Origin: Eubacteriales Family XIII. Incertae Sedis bacterium
GTDB taxonomy: Bacteria; Bacillota; Clostridia; Peptostreptococcales; Anaerovoracaceae
Assembly: GCA_031264295.1 (NCBI GenBank)
Contig: JAISED010000024.1
Span: 1 to 52,756 of the forward strand
Length of the DNA: 52,756 nucleotides
Direction of reading: 5' to 3'
Made by a program: the position numbers and the translations under genes. The notes under the pieces were generated by a model, which saw only the letters and a program-made list of their open reading frames with translations, was not told where the DNA came from and ran no database searches. Below, piece by piece: positions 33,943 through 40,850 of the stretch (position 1 is the first letter of the stretch; the number at the start of each line of letters is the position of its first letter).

Positions 33943-35373
33943 TTGTTAATGCGCAGAAAGATCATTGTACCATTAGTTGCGTTTTGCAGCCTCTTGTCCG
34001 TAGATTTTGTATCGGCCGCAGAGGCTTCCGGCCACAGCTTGGGAGAAGAACTGCCGATTTGGAGTGTTATCCCGTTTGTAGGCTTGCTTCTGTCTATTGC
34101 TATATTCCCGCTGGTGAAGCCTAAATGGTGGGAACATAATCTGTTATATGTCGCCCTTTTCTGGAGCCTTACGTTTTTCATTCCGTTCACTATAGGGTTC
34201 GGCGCGGCGGAATCCATCAAGGAGTTGATAGAGATCATCGCCCTTGACTATCTGCCCTTCATAGTCCTTCTATGGGGCTTGTTCGCCGTATCAGGAGGCA
34301 TTGTGCTCAAAGGGGATCTGGCGGGTTCACCTAAGACCAACGTCGTCATGCTGCTCATAGGCACACTTTTAGCAAGCTGGGTAGGCACCACAGGCGCCAG
34401 TATGCTGCTCATCAGACCTATGCTGCGGGCGAACGGCTGGAGGGCAAAAAAGGCTCACGTTGTAATATTTTTCATCTTCCTCGTATCCAATATCGGAGGC
34501 AGCCTCACCCCTGTCGGTGATCCGCCGCTCTTCCTGGGATTCCTGCGCGGCATCCCGTTTTTCTGGACGATGCGGCTGGCGCCCATTCTCCTGGTCAACA
34601 TGGTCTTGCTGCTCTCCGCGTTTTTCATAATAGACAGCCGCCTTTACAAGAAGGAAGCTGCTGCGGCGAACAAGGGCGGCGACGGTCACATCCCCGTGCC
34701 CTTAAAGGTCGAAGGACTTCACAATCTGATATTCTTGGCGCTGATCGTTGGAAGCGTCATACTCAGCGGTCTTATTTCGACAGCTATGGGTGAAAATGCC
34801 GGTATTCAAATTTACCCGGAAGTGATCATGCCTTACGGCAGTCTCGCTCAAATGGCGCTCGTCATAGTGGCCGGAATTCTGTCCGTAAAGACGACGAAAA
34901 AAGAATTGCATGAAGCCAACTTCTTTACATGGGGGCCGATCAAAGAGGTCGCTTCACTGTTCATAGGGATATTCATCACCATGATACCGGCTCTTGCCAT
35001 CCTGAACGTGAAGGGCGCCGAACTGGGCTTGTCACAACCCTGGCACTTCTTCTGGGTAACAGGCGCTCTTTCGAGCTTCCTCGACAATGCCCCGACATAC
35101 CTTGTGTTTTTCACCACCGCCGGTTCTCTCGGCGCCACCGAAGGTTTGGCGACCACAGTAGGAACGATAGCGCCGCAGATACTACTTGCGGTGTCGGCAG
35201 GCGCGGTTTTCATGGGGGCAAACACTTACATAGGCAATGCGCCTAACTTCATGGTAAGATCGATCGCCGAAGAAAACGGCGTAAAAATGCCGAGCTTTTT
35301 CAAATATATGGGTTGGTCATTATGCTTCCTTATTCCGGTGTTCTTTATTGACATGTTGATCTTCTTCCGGTAA
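33943..35373 (+). CDS. NhaD-like sodium:proton antiporter
   Basis: A 476-residue polytopic membrane protein of the ion-transporter (CitMHS/NhaD) superfamily. Characteristic segments are PIWSVIPFVGLLLSIAIFPL, LASWVGTTGASMLLIRP, FLVSNIGGSLTPVGDPPLFL and SSFLDNAPTYLVFF, matching the paired re-entrant loops of NhaD-type antiporters. It would exchange Na+ or Li+ for H+. The N-terminus looks like a cleavable signal or first helix. The start is uncertain: GGAG is 9 bases before TTG 33943, but touches ATG 33934 and is 15 bases from ATG 33949. It is convergent with the acyltransferase gene. Confidence 0.85.
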   Translation: MLMRRKIIVPLVAFCSLLSVDFVSAAEASGHSLGEELPIWSVIPFVGLLLSIAIFPLVKPKWWEHNLLYVALFWSLTFFIPFTIGFGAAESIKELIEIIALDYLPFIVLLWGLFAVSGGIVLKGDLAGSPKTNVVMLLIGTLLASWVGTTGASMLLIRPMLRANGWRAKKAHVVIFFIFLVSNIGGSLTPVGDPPLFLGFLRGIPFFWTMRLAPILLVNMVLLLSAFFIIDSRLYKKEAAAANKGGDGHIPVPLKVEGLHNLIFLALIVGSVILSGLISTAMGENAGIQIYPEVIMPYGSLAQMALVIVAGILSVKTTKKELHEANFFTWGPIKEVASLFIGIFITMIPALAILNVKGAELGLSQPWHFFWVTGALSSFLDNAPTYLVFFTTAGSLGATEGLATTVGTIAPQILLAVSAGAVFMGANTYIGNAPNFMVRSIAEENGVKMPSFFKYMGWSLCFLIPVFFIDMLIFFR

Positions 35374-35387
35374 ATCCGGTAAACATG

Positions 35388-35428
35388 AAACCGCCTCCGG
35401 AACCAGACCCAAGGCGGCGTTTGAGTAG
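35388..35428 (+). repeat. Hairpin and half copy of the foldback repeat between convergent genes
   Basis: AAACCGCCT and AGGCGGCGTTT pair with one bulge, so this can act as a terminator for the antiporter gene. The right end GGCGTTTGAGTAG (35416-35428) and its flank CTTTGAT match both ends of the element at 40704-40845. It appears to be a truncated or related copy of that repeat. Confidence 0.55.
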
Positions 35429-35460
35429 CTTTGATTTATACTGAATTCAAATTTATGGTA

Positions 35461-36597
35461 CTATAGGATCTTCTTTACTATTTTGATTTTTCTTACCGCC
35501 ACGGTAAATGCTAAGGTGGACACGCTGGTAGCGATTATAATTATAAAAAACTTTATCAGCGTGTACACCTGAAGATCTTTGATGAGTACGGGGAAAAGCG
35601 TAACGAATAGAGCATGAAACACATAAACGCCAAATGAATTCTCAGCCAGCAAGCGTGTGAATTTATTGCTTATATTGACATGTTTCTTGAAAAACGCCAC
35701 AAGGCCGATATTGAAAAGTATGGAGAAGCAGATCTCCCAAAGCGCGTATAGGAAGCTCTGCCAGTGCCAGCCGCCGGCGTGGTATGTCAGCCCTTGGAGC
35801 GCCCCGCCCGGAATCATAATAAAGATCCAAAGCGGTACGCATGTGCATATCACCCAGACGCACAGTTTTATATTCTTGGGAGCAGCGATATAATCCAGTG
35901 ATTTACGCTCCCCCGCGATAATCCCCATGATGAAAAGCGCGATATACGCCGGGAAAAAGGCGATCAAAAACACATACAACTTATCTTCGATCGAAACCCA
36001 TATGCGCAGGACGAAGCTTATGAGGGTGAGAGCGACGACGATGATCACCAAGCGCCTGTTATTGAGCCATTCGGTTCTATATATGTCACGTCTTGGAAAC
36101 AGCGCGCGAAATGCCGCGTAAATTATGCAGAATATCAGCAGGGCTTCGACGAACCAGAGCGGCCCCGCCGCCTTCAGCCATCTAAAGGTTTGGTAATAAT
36201 CTATACACGCGTCTTTGATAGCTTCCCATGTGCGTCCATCGTCCGCTACGATGACAAACCTGGTAAACGGTAATATGACCAATACATAGGCTAGCAGCGG
36301 AACTCCCAACCGCAGGAACTTGGATTTCAAGAATTTCACCGTGCCGTGTTTTTGAAGCGAATTTGCCGCCCAATATGCCGCAATAAAAAACATAAGCCCC
36401 ATAAACCAGGCTTGAGCAAATGACGAAACCGTCCCGTAAACAGCATAGTCAACAAAATGTAAGTCTTTATACTCAACCTCCTGATAGTACCACGTGCCTA
36501 TGCCGCTGTATGTTGACGCTGCGTGCACGACGATCACGAGAAAGATTACCAGTGAGCGAAGATTATCGAAATAAGCCATTCTTGTATTGTCTGCCAT
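35461..36597 (-). CDS. Acyltransferase 3 family membrane protein
   Basis: A 378-residue membrane protein with about ten hydrophobic helices, of the acyltransferase-3 family (OatA, NodX, macrolide acylases). The family entry motif RMAYFDNLRSLVIFLVIVVH contains the catalytic His. Members add acetyl or succinyl groups to sugars of cell-wall or exported glycans. ATG 36597 was chosen because it follows GGAGG (11 bases) and places the first helix at the normal distance. The longer upstream frame lacks a site. Substrate unknown. It stands alone, convergent with the antiporter. Confidence 0.85.
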   Translation of the reverse strand: MADNTRMAYFDNLRSLVIFLVIVVHAASTYSGIGTWYYQEVEYKDLHFVDYAVYGTVSSFAQAWFMGLMFFIAAYWAANSLQKHGTVKFLKSKFLRLGVPLLAYVLVILPFTRFVIVADDGRTWEAIKDACIDYYQTFRWLKAAGPLWFVEALLIFCIIYAAFRALFPRRDIYRTEWLNNRRLVIIVVALTLISFVLRIWVSIEDKLYVFLIAFFPAYIALFIMGIIAGERKSLDYIAAPKNIKLCVWVICTCVPLWIFIMIPGGALQGLTYHAGGWHWQSFLYALWEICFSILFNIGLVAFFKKHVNISNKFTRLLAENSFGVYVFHALFVTLFPVLIKDLQVYTLIKFFIIIIATSVSTLAFTVAVRKIKIVKKIL

Positions 36598-37112
36598 CTT
36601 AAGTTTAACCTCCAAGCTGTGTATCAAATCCAGTTCTGGGATTTTTTGATTTATTAATGATATATACCCAATATTGCAGCACTTACCAAACATTATAATA
36701 AGCCCCATCTAAAAGATAATACTCCATAATCACCAATAAAGCAAGCGAAAATTTTGCATCCGGGAAACCTCCGGGAAACCCCTTTTATTTATTAATGTTA
36801 ACAGCGGACTCGAAGCGTAAGACGGCTATTCAACGCTCGAATTTTTGAAGCGCTTTTTCGGGAATCTCCTGCTTGGCGAAAGCAAGCCGCTGAAAAATCG
36901 TGAGTTGCGTGTCACACCCTCATCCGCATGGATGATCTGAATATACCGCTCGCGTTTGACTTCCACTGTCAAACCTGAGCCGCCGTATTAATCATGGCTG
37001 CTCATAAGTTGCAAAATTATGTCGCCTTCAAACTCCTTGTCGTCAACGGCGTCGTCCACGCCGCCCAAAACAGTCACGCAATGAAAACGATTCGATGTTT
37101 TAATTCCAAGGG
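36598..37112 (-). pseudogene. Gene-free stretch with a decayed minus-strand reading frame
   Basis: No intact gene is seen in these ~515 bases. Between about 36830 and 37130 the minus strand reads as protein-like sequence: TLGIKTSNRFHCVTVLGG, then DDAVDDKEFEGDIILQLM, interrupted by a stop after MSSHD. It continues in the same frame as GGSGLTVEVKRERYIQIIHA to a stop near 36830. I cannot name the family. It has no start or ribosome site and runs into the promoter of the next operon, so it is at best a remnant. Two direct repeats CCGGGAAACC lie near 36770. Confidence 0.3.
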
Positions 37113-37141
37113 TTGAATGTTGCTCTTTATTTGGGTATAAT
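37113..37141 (+). promoter_or_regulatory. Promoter of the Phd-RelE module
   Basis: TTGAAT (37113-37118) and a consensus TATAAT (37136-37141) are spaced by 17 bases, with transcription starting near 37148. Confidence 0.6.
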
Positions 37142-37177
37142 ATAGTTATAAATTTTGCGATTCACAGGAGGTGCAAT

Positions 37178-37468
37178 ATGCAACCCATCATCAAGCCGTC
37201 AAGCGAACTGCGTAAAAATTACAACAGCATAGCGGAAATATGTCGCACGAAAAAAACTCCTGTTTTCTTGACAAAAAACGGAGAAGGCGATACGGTAATC
37301 ATGGATATGGAAACCTACAGTCGCCGAGAAGATGACTTGGCGACAGCGGAACGACTCTTGGCTGCGGAACGTACAAGACTTGCCGGTACGAAGGGCTATA
37401 CGGTCGATGAATTCCGAAACAACATGAAGGAAGCCATCGAAAAAGGAGCGCGGGCGCATGGAGTATGA
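37178..37468 (+). CDS. Phd/YefM-family antitoxin
   Basis: A 96-residue antitoxin with the Phd/YefM fold: PSSELRKNYNSIAEICRTKK, then TPVFLTKNGEGDTVIMDMET at residues 27-46. The charged C-terminal half (about residues 50-96) would wrap around the toxin. The DNA-binding N-terminus normally represses its own operon. AGGAGG lies 7 bases before the ATG. It overlaps the toxin gene by 11 bases, the usual arrangement for a toxin-antitoxin pair. Confidence 0.85.
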   Translation: MQPIIKPSSELRKNYNSIAEICRTKKTPVFLTKNGEGDTVIMDMETYSRREDDLATAERLLAAERTRLAGTKGYTVDEFRNNMKEAIEKGARAHGV

Positions 37469-37784
37469 GGAAGACATATATACGGTGATTGTCGCTTCCG
37501 CAGCCAACGACAGGATGTACGATCATTTTGAATTCTTGGCGCATGTCAGTGAAACAGCCGCCAATAAACTGCTGGACGGACTTGTAAATGATATTCGATC
37601 CCTTGAACATATGCCGTACCGGAATCCCGTATACGACCGGCCTTATCTGCAAAGCGGCAAATACCGATATATGATGTCTTGCGGCAGATACCGCATCGTA
37701 TATCAAATCGAAGCGGATACCGTGTTTGTTGATGATATTCAAGACTGCCGTCAATCCGACAGCCGGAGTTTGTTGACCGAATGA
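37458..37784 (+). CDS. RelE/ParE-family toxin
   Basis: A 108-residue toxin of the RelE/ParE superfamily. Family features are a first strand IYTVIVASAANDRMYDHFEF, helix LLDGLVNDIRSLEHMPYRNP, and the basic core KYRYMMSCGRYRIVYQIEAD ending in VFVDDIQDCRQ. RelE types cut mRNA in the ribosome; ParE types poison gyrase. The R-Y-R-I-V-Y strand favours the RelE side, but this is inference. The reading frame begins inside the antitoxin gene (11-base overlap). Confidence 0.82.
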   Translation: MEYEEDIYTVIVASAANDRMYDHFEFLAHVSETAANKLLDGLVNDIRSLEHMPYRNPVYDRPYLQSGKYRYMMSCGRYRIVYQIEADTVFVDDIQDCRQSDSRSLLTE

Positions 37785-37901
37785 TTGACAAGATCAATGC
37801 AACAGAGAAAAATACGCGCGCGTTAAGTGGCTCAAAACCGCAACACGATTTTGGAGCGGTTCGGACACCGGTTACGCCGCCGGTTCATTCCCCTATCGCA
37901 A

Positions 37902-37945
37902 CCTCCCTATACTGTCAAGTAGTTTTTCCTCCCTATACTGTCAAG
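37902..37945. repeat. Two 18-bp direct repeats between the two toxin-antitoxin modules
   Basis: CCTCCCTATACTGTCAAG occurs at 37902-37919 and again at 37928-37945, a 26-base period. On the minus strand each reads CTTGACAGTATAGGGAGG, which contains a TTGACA box. The rest of the 175-base gap (37785-37959) shows no gene. Confidence 0.7.
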
Positions 37946-37959
37946 ATGGAAAGCAATGA

Positions 37960-38412
37960 TCACCGGTACCCGATCGTGCTTGCGTTCGCGGAGTCGAACG
38001 GTTCCGGCAAAAGTACAATCACGGCGGGTGAGATTATCTTAACCGCGGAATCGGTCTTTAAGAAAGCTTCGTCTCGAGTCACGATGCAATCGGCTTGTGC
38101 TTTCTCGGCACATACAGAAACCAAAGCATCCTCAAAATCGTCGTTGGCGAGTTTCAATGCGTTAAGACAATCGCTGTGAGTTACGTCAACCGCAACATAG
38201 CTGTTGAGCAAAAACTCCAACGCGCTCCGCGCCGATTTTACACCCCGCGCCTTGCTGTACATATAAAAGATGTCGGTCGCGGCATTGGCGGTGAACATTA
38301 CGATCACCTCGCCGCTCTCCGCTCGCCGCAGAATTTCCTTCGCTTCAATATCGAAAGGTTGACGTTCCTGCAGGGCATCCATTATAACGTTCGTATCAAG
38401 TACCGCTTTCAC
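37960..38412 (-). CDS. PIN-domain toxin (VapC-like)
   Basis: A 150-residue PIN-domain ribonuclease. The acidic active-site residues are in VLDTNVIMDAL (first Asp), EAKEILRRAESGE (Glu), DDFEDALVSVCAEK (Asp pair) and CIVTRDEAFL (last Asp). FTANAATDIFYMYSKARGVK fits the second helix pair. VapC toxins cut initiator tRNA or rRNA. The start overlaps the antitoxin stop by 4 bases. It converges on the RelE module. Confidence 0.85.
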   Translation of the reverse strand: MKAVLDTNVIMDALQERQPFDIEAKEILRRAESGEVIVMFTANAATDIFYMYSKARGVKSARSALEFLLNSYVAVDVTHSDCLNALKLANDDFEDALVSVCAEKAQADCIVTRDEAFLKTDSAVKIISPAVIVLLPEPFDSANASTIGYR

Positions 38413-38648
38413 CTTGATAACCTCTCCAATCTAAGGTCATCAAGGTCAATATCATTTGGGAGAGTCCCGAACAGTTGCTCAACCGACGTAACATTTTCCG
38501 GTATACGCTTCAAATACCACGGTTCTTTATCAAAACGCACAATTTTGGCGGCGGGCTTGCCGTATTTAGTAATTATCACGTCCTCTGTTTCGGCCAAATC
38601 AACGTAGTGTCCAACATTGACTTTTAAGTCTGACAATGCAACCAACAT
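38409..38648 (-). CDS. Phd/YefM-type antitoxin paired with the PIN toxin
   Basis: A 79-residue antitoxin: VALSDLKVNVGHYVDLAETE, then DVIITKYGKPAAKIV in the Phd/YefM pattern, and an acidic C-terminus (TLPNDIDLDDLRLERL) for toxin binding. GGCGGATC lies before ATG 38648. A TTGACA box sits about 50 bases upstream on the same strand (near 38705-38710), with a poor -10. It is translationally coupled with the toxin by the ATGA overlap. Confidence 0.8.
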   Translation of the reverse strand: MLVALSDLKVNVGHYVDLAETEDVIITKYGKPAAKIVRFDKEPWYLKRIPENVTSVEQLFGTLPNDIDLDDLRLERLSR

Positions 38649-38705
38649 ATCTGATCCGCCTTTAATTTTCGGTTGATATCAGCGTATCATATAGGTGCTG
38701 TTTTG

Positions 38706-39683
38706 TCAATTATTTAGCTGCGATTCCGATTGTCCTTTCATATCACCCTTCGAATAAAGTTTAAAAAGGAGTTCTGTCATATCGTCCGGTAAATCAGCGA
38801 AAAAGCGTAGAGATTCTTTGGTTCTGGGGTGTCTGAAGGCCAGTTCCCTAGCGTGCAAAGCCTGGCGTCCTATCAGATCCGGCGCGGCCTCGCCGTACAG
38901 GACGTCGCCGACGACGGGATGCCCGATATGCGAAAGATGAACACGTATCTGATGCGTTCTGCCCGTGTCCAGCTCAAGCTCCAGAAGCGTAAATCCCGCG
39001 CCTTCCCCACCCTCTCCGCCGAACCTGTCCAGAACGCGAAAACGCGTAGCGGACGGGAATCCATCTTCCCTGACCGCACGTTTAACTTGATCCTCGACCG
39101 CTTTGGCTATAGGCAGGTCTATCCTGCCGGCGTCGTCGCCGATTATCCCCGTCGATATCGCCGTATAGCGTTTTGTTACGCCGCCCGCGGCGGCCTGCCT
39201 TATGAAATCTTCCTGACTATAGGCGTTCTTTCCGACGACAAGTACGCCGGTGGTATCCATGTCCAGTCTGTTTATGAATCTTATCTTATAGGCGTGCTCC
39301 GCGTCGAGCATGTGCTTCATCACCCCGTTCGCTAATGTGCCGCTCGCATGACCCTTGGTCGGATGAACCACAAGACCCGCCTGTTTATTTACTATCAGAA
39401 GATCCTCATCCTCGAAAATAATGTCCAAAGCTATATCTTCCGGTTCGAAGCAACTGGATTCACCCGGAAAACGTACCGCCAGAATATCGCCCGCAAGCGC
39501 TCTTTCATTCGTCTTGACCTTTTCCCCGTTCAACGTGAGCGTTCCGTCGCCGTACTTTATCTTCTTCATAAGCCTGACGGAGATAAAAAGTCTCGTTTTC
39601 AGTATCTGCCTGATATTGTGACCCTCATCCTCCTTAGTGATCCTGTACTCTAAATCATTTTTACTATGTTTCATATTTTCCAT
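38706..39683 (-). CDS. RluA-family 23S rRNA/tRNA pseudouridine synthase
   Basis: A 325-residue synthase. The N-terminal S4-like RNA-binding region has LFISVRLMKKIKYGDGTLTL, and the catalytic Asp is in IRFINRLDMDTTGVLVV (near residue 146). The C-terminal RTHQIRVHLSHIGHPVVGD and ALHARELAFRHP motifs are complete. The exact uridine target cannot be told from sequence. The gene follows nadK by 59 bases on the same strand, an order also found in Bacilli (yjbN-yjbO). GGAAG precedes ATG 39683. Confidence 0.92.
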   Translation of the reverse strand: MENMKHSKNDLEYRITKEDEGHNIRQILKTRLFISVRLMKKIKYGDGTLTLNGEKVKTNERALAGDILAVRFPGESSCFEPEDIALDIIFEDEDLLIVNKQAGLVVHPTKGHASGTLANGVMKHMLDAEHAYKIRFINRLDMDTTGVLVVGKNAYSQEDFIRQAAAGGVTKRYTAISTGIIGDDAGRIDLPIAKAVEDQVKRAVREDGFPSATRFRVLDRFGGEGGEGAGFTLLELELDTGRTHQIRVHLSHIGHPVVGDVLYGEAAPDLIGRQALHARELAFRHPRTKESLRFFADLPDDMTELLFKLYSKGDMKGQSESQLNN

Positions 39684-39742
39684 TTACATGGGCTTCCGCA
39701 CCCGCTATATCAAACGCTTGGCATCGCTGGGCGCACGCCCGC

Positions 39743-40657
39743 TTATAAAAGTTTAATCTTTACCTTATTCCAGAAATCGTAATTTGAAAGCCTGAGAAGT
39801 TGAACCGTGCTTCCCGAAAATCCGACGTGAATATGCGCGACCGACGAGTACATTTTCTCTATCCCGTCGGCGGCTATGAGTATGTCTTTCTTCTTCGTAT
39901 ATTCGGGGAATATGTTTACCGACATGTGCGGCGGCAACAATATGCCCGATGTGAATGAACGGTACGACGAGTTGTTTATCGGCGCTATGGGCGTCACCTG
40001 CAGAAGATCCAGTCTGGGATCCACTATACTGCCGCCCAAAGCATAATTATACGCCGTACTGCCCGCCGGAGTAGCCACCACAACGCCGTCGCCGCGGAAA
40101 GTCTCGACAAAGCTCTCCCCTATGTAGATATTCAGAGATGCTACATGGGAATGCGCGCCGCGTATGACGATTTCATTCAGCCCCATCACATACGAAGTCT
40201 TGTTATCCGCGCAGACATTATCCATGCGGGCATTATCCGCACAAGCATTATCCATGCGGGCATTATCCGCGCAAGCATTATCCATGCGGGTATTATCCGC
40301 CCAGTCATTCTCTGCGCAGACGATCTCCGCGCTTACCGTTTTAAGCCGCTGTATCTTATAGTCCCCGCTCTGATAAAGCGATATGAATTCATCCATTTCA
40401 TGCGGCTGCAGATCCTGAAAGAAGCCCAGATGTCCCGTATTAACGCCTATTATCGGTATTTCCGGGAATTCCAAACTCGCCAAGCTGTTCAGCAAGGCGC
40501 CGTCTCCCCCGATGCATACCAAAAGCTCCGCTTCCGGATCGAAGCCGCCGGGCACGGAAAACCCCGCGGCCTCAAGCCTATGCTTGAACCGCTCCTCAAT
40601 CTGAGCGGAATCGGGGTTATCATTTTTAAAAATATTTACAATTCTGCTTTTTTTCAT
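39743..40657 (-). CDS. nadK: NAD kinase with an internal repeat insertion
   Basis: A 304-residue ATP-NAD kinase that makes NADP. The GGDG motif is in LLVCIGGDGALLNSLAS (near residue 50), followed by GVNTGHLGFF, MGLNEIVIRG, FRGDGVVVATPAGSTAYNYA, and the C-terminal DILIAADGIE. The enzyme is about 30-40 residues longer than usual because of a repeat at residues ~116-152. It is built from ADNARMDNAC units and lies between the N-terminal domain and the MGLNE strand. No good ribosome site precedes ATG 40657; only AATAAAG is present. Confidence 0.92.
   Translation of the reverse strand: MKKSRIVNIFKNDNPDSAQIEERFKHRLEAAGFSVPGGFDPEAELLVCIGGDGALLNSLASLEFPEIPIIGVNTGHLGFFQDLQPHEMDEFISLYQSGDYKIQRLKTVSAEIVCAENDWADNTRMDNACADNARMDNACADNARMDNVCADNKTSYVMGLNEIVIRGAHSHVASLNIYIGESFVETFRGDGVVVATPAGSTAYNYALGGSIVDPRLDLLQVTPIAPINNSSYRSFTSGILLPPHMSVNIFPEYTKKKDILIAADGIEKMYSSVAHIHVGFSGSTVQLLRLSNYDFWNKVKIKLL
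40202..40310 (-). repeat. 30-bp minisatellite inside nadK
   Basis: About three and a half units of 30 bases recur, each containing CATTATCCATGCGGG and ATTATCCGC and differing by one or two bases. The frame is kept, so the protein gains 10 residues per unit. The opposite strand also stays open and reads as HAGIIRASI repeats, which is a shadow. Confidence 0.88.
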
Positions 40658-40703
40658 CTTTATTGTAAGTTTATTAGGGTTTAATTAAATAGTTAAATCA
40701 AAA

Positions 40704-40845
40704 CTACTCAAACGCCGCGTTAGGTTTGTTCAGACCGGGTTCTGGGGGCGATTTTCGGCCTCGGAGCGTACTAAAAGGTACGTGAGAAAGGCGGAAATCG
40801 TCACCAGGTTCCGGTATGGGCGAAGATGGCGTGGCGTTTGAGTAG
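40704..40845. repeat. 142-bp near-palindromic foldback element
   Basis: The ends are perfect 13-bp inverted repeats, CTACTCAAACGCC and GGCGTTTGAGTAG. The two arms of about 67 bases align to each other without gaps and with roughly two-thirds identity, around a CTAAAAGG centre. It lies just after the pepF stop codon and before nadK. It could act as a terminator, but it is far larger than one. A half copy lies at 35388-35428. No clear target-site duplication is visible. Confidence 0.7.
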
Positions 40846-40850
40846 CTACA

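Noticed and set aside
37781-38179. Plus-strand open frame following the RelE toxin
   Set aside because: Most of it is antisense to the PIN toxin, and it has no recognisable domain.
40202-40310. CRISPR-like regular repeats
   Set aside because: Units are contiguous with no unique spacers and keep the nadK frame.
40145-40684. Plus-strand open frame with HAGII-like five-residue repeats, resembling a pentapeptide-repeat protein
   Set aside because: It is antisense to nadK, whose motifs are complete, and the repeats follow from the 30-bp minisatellite.
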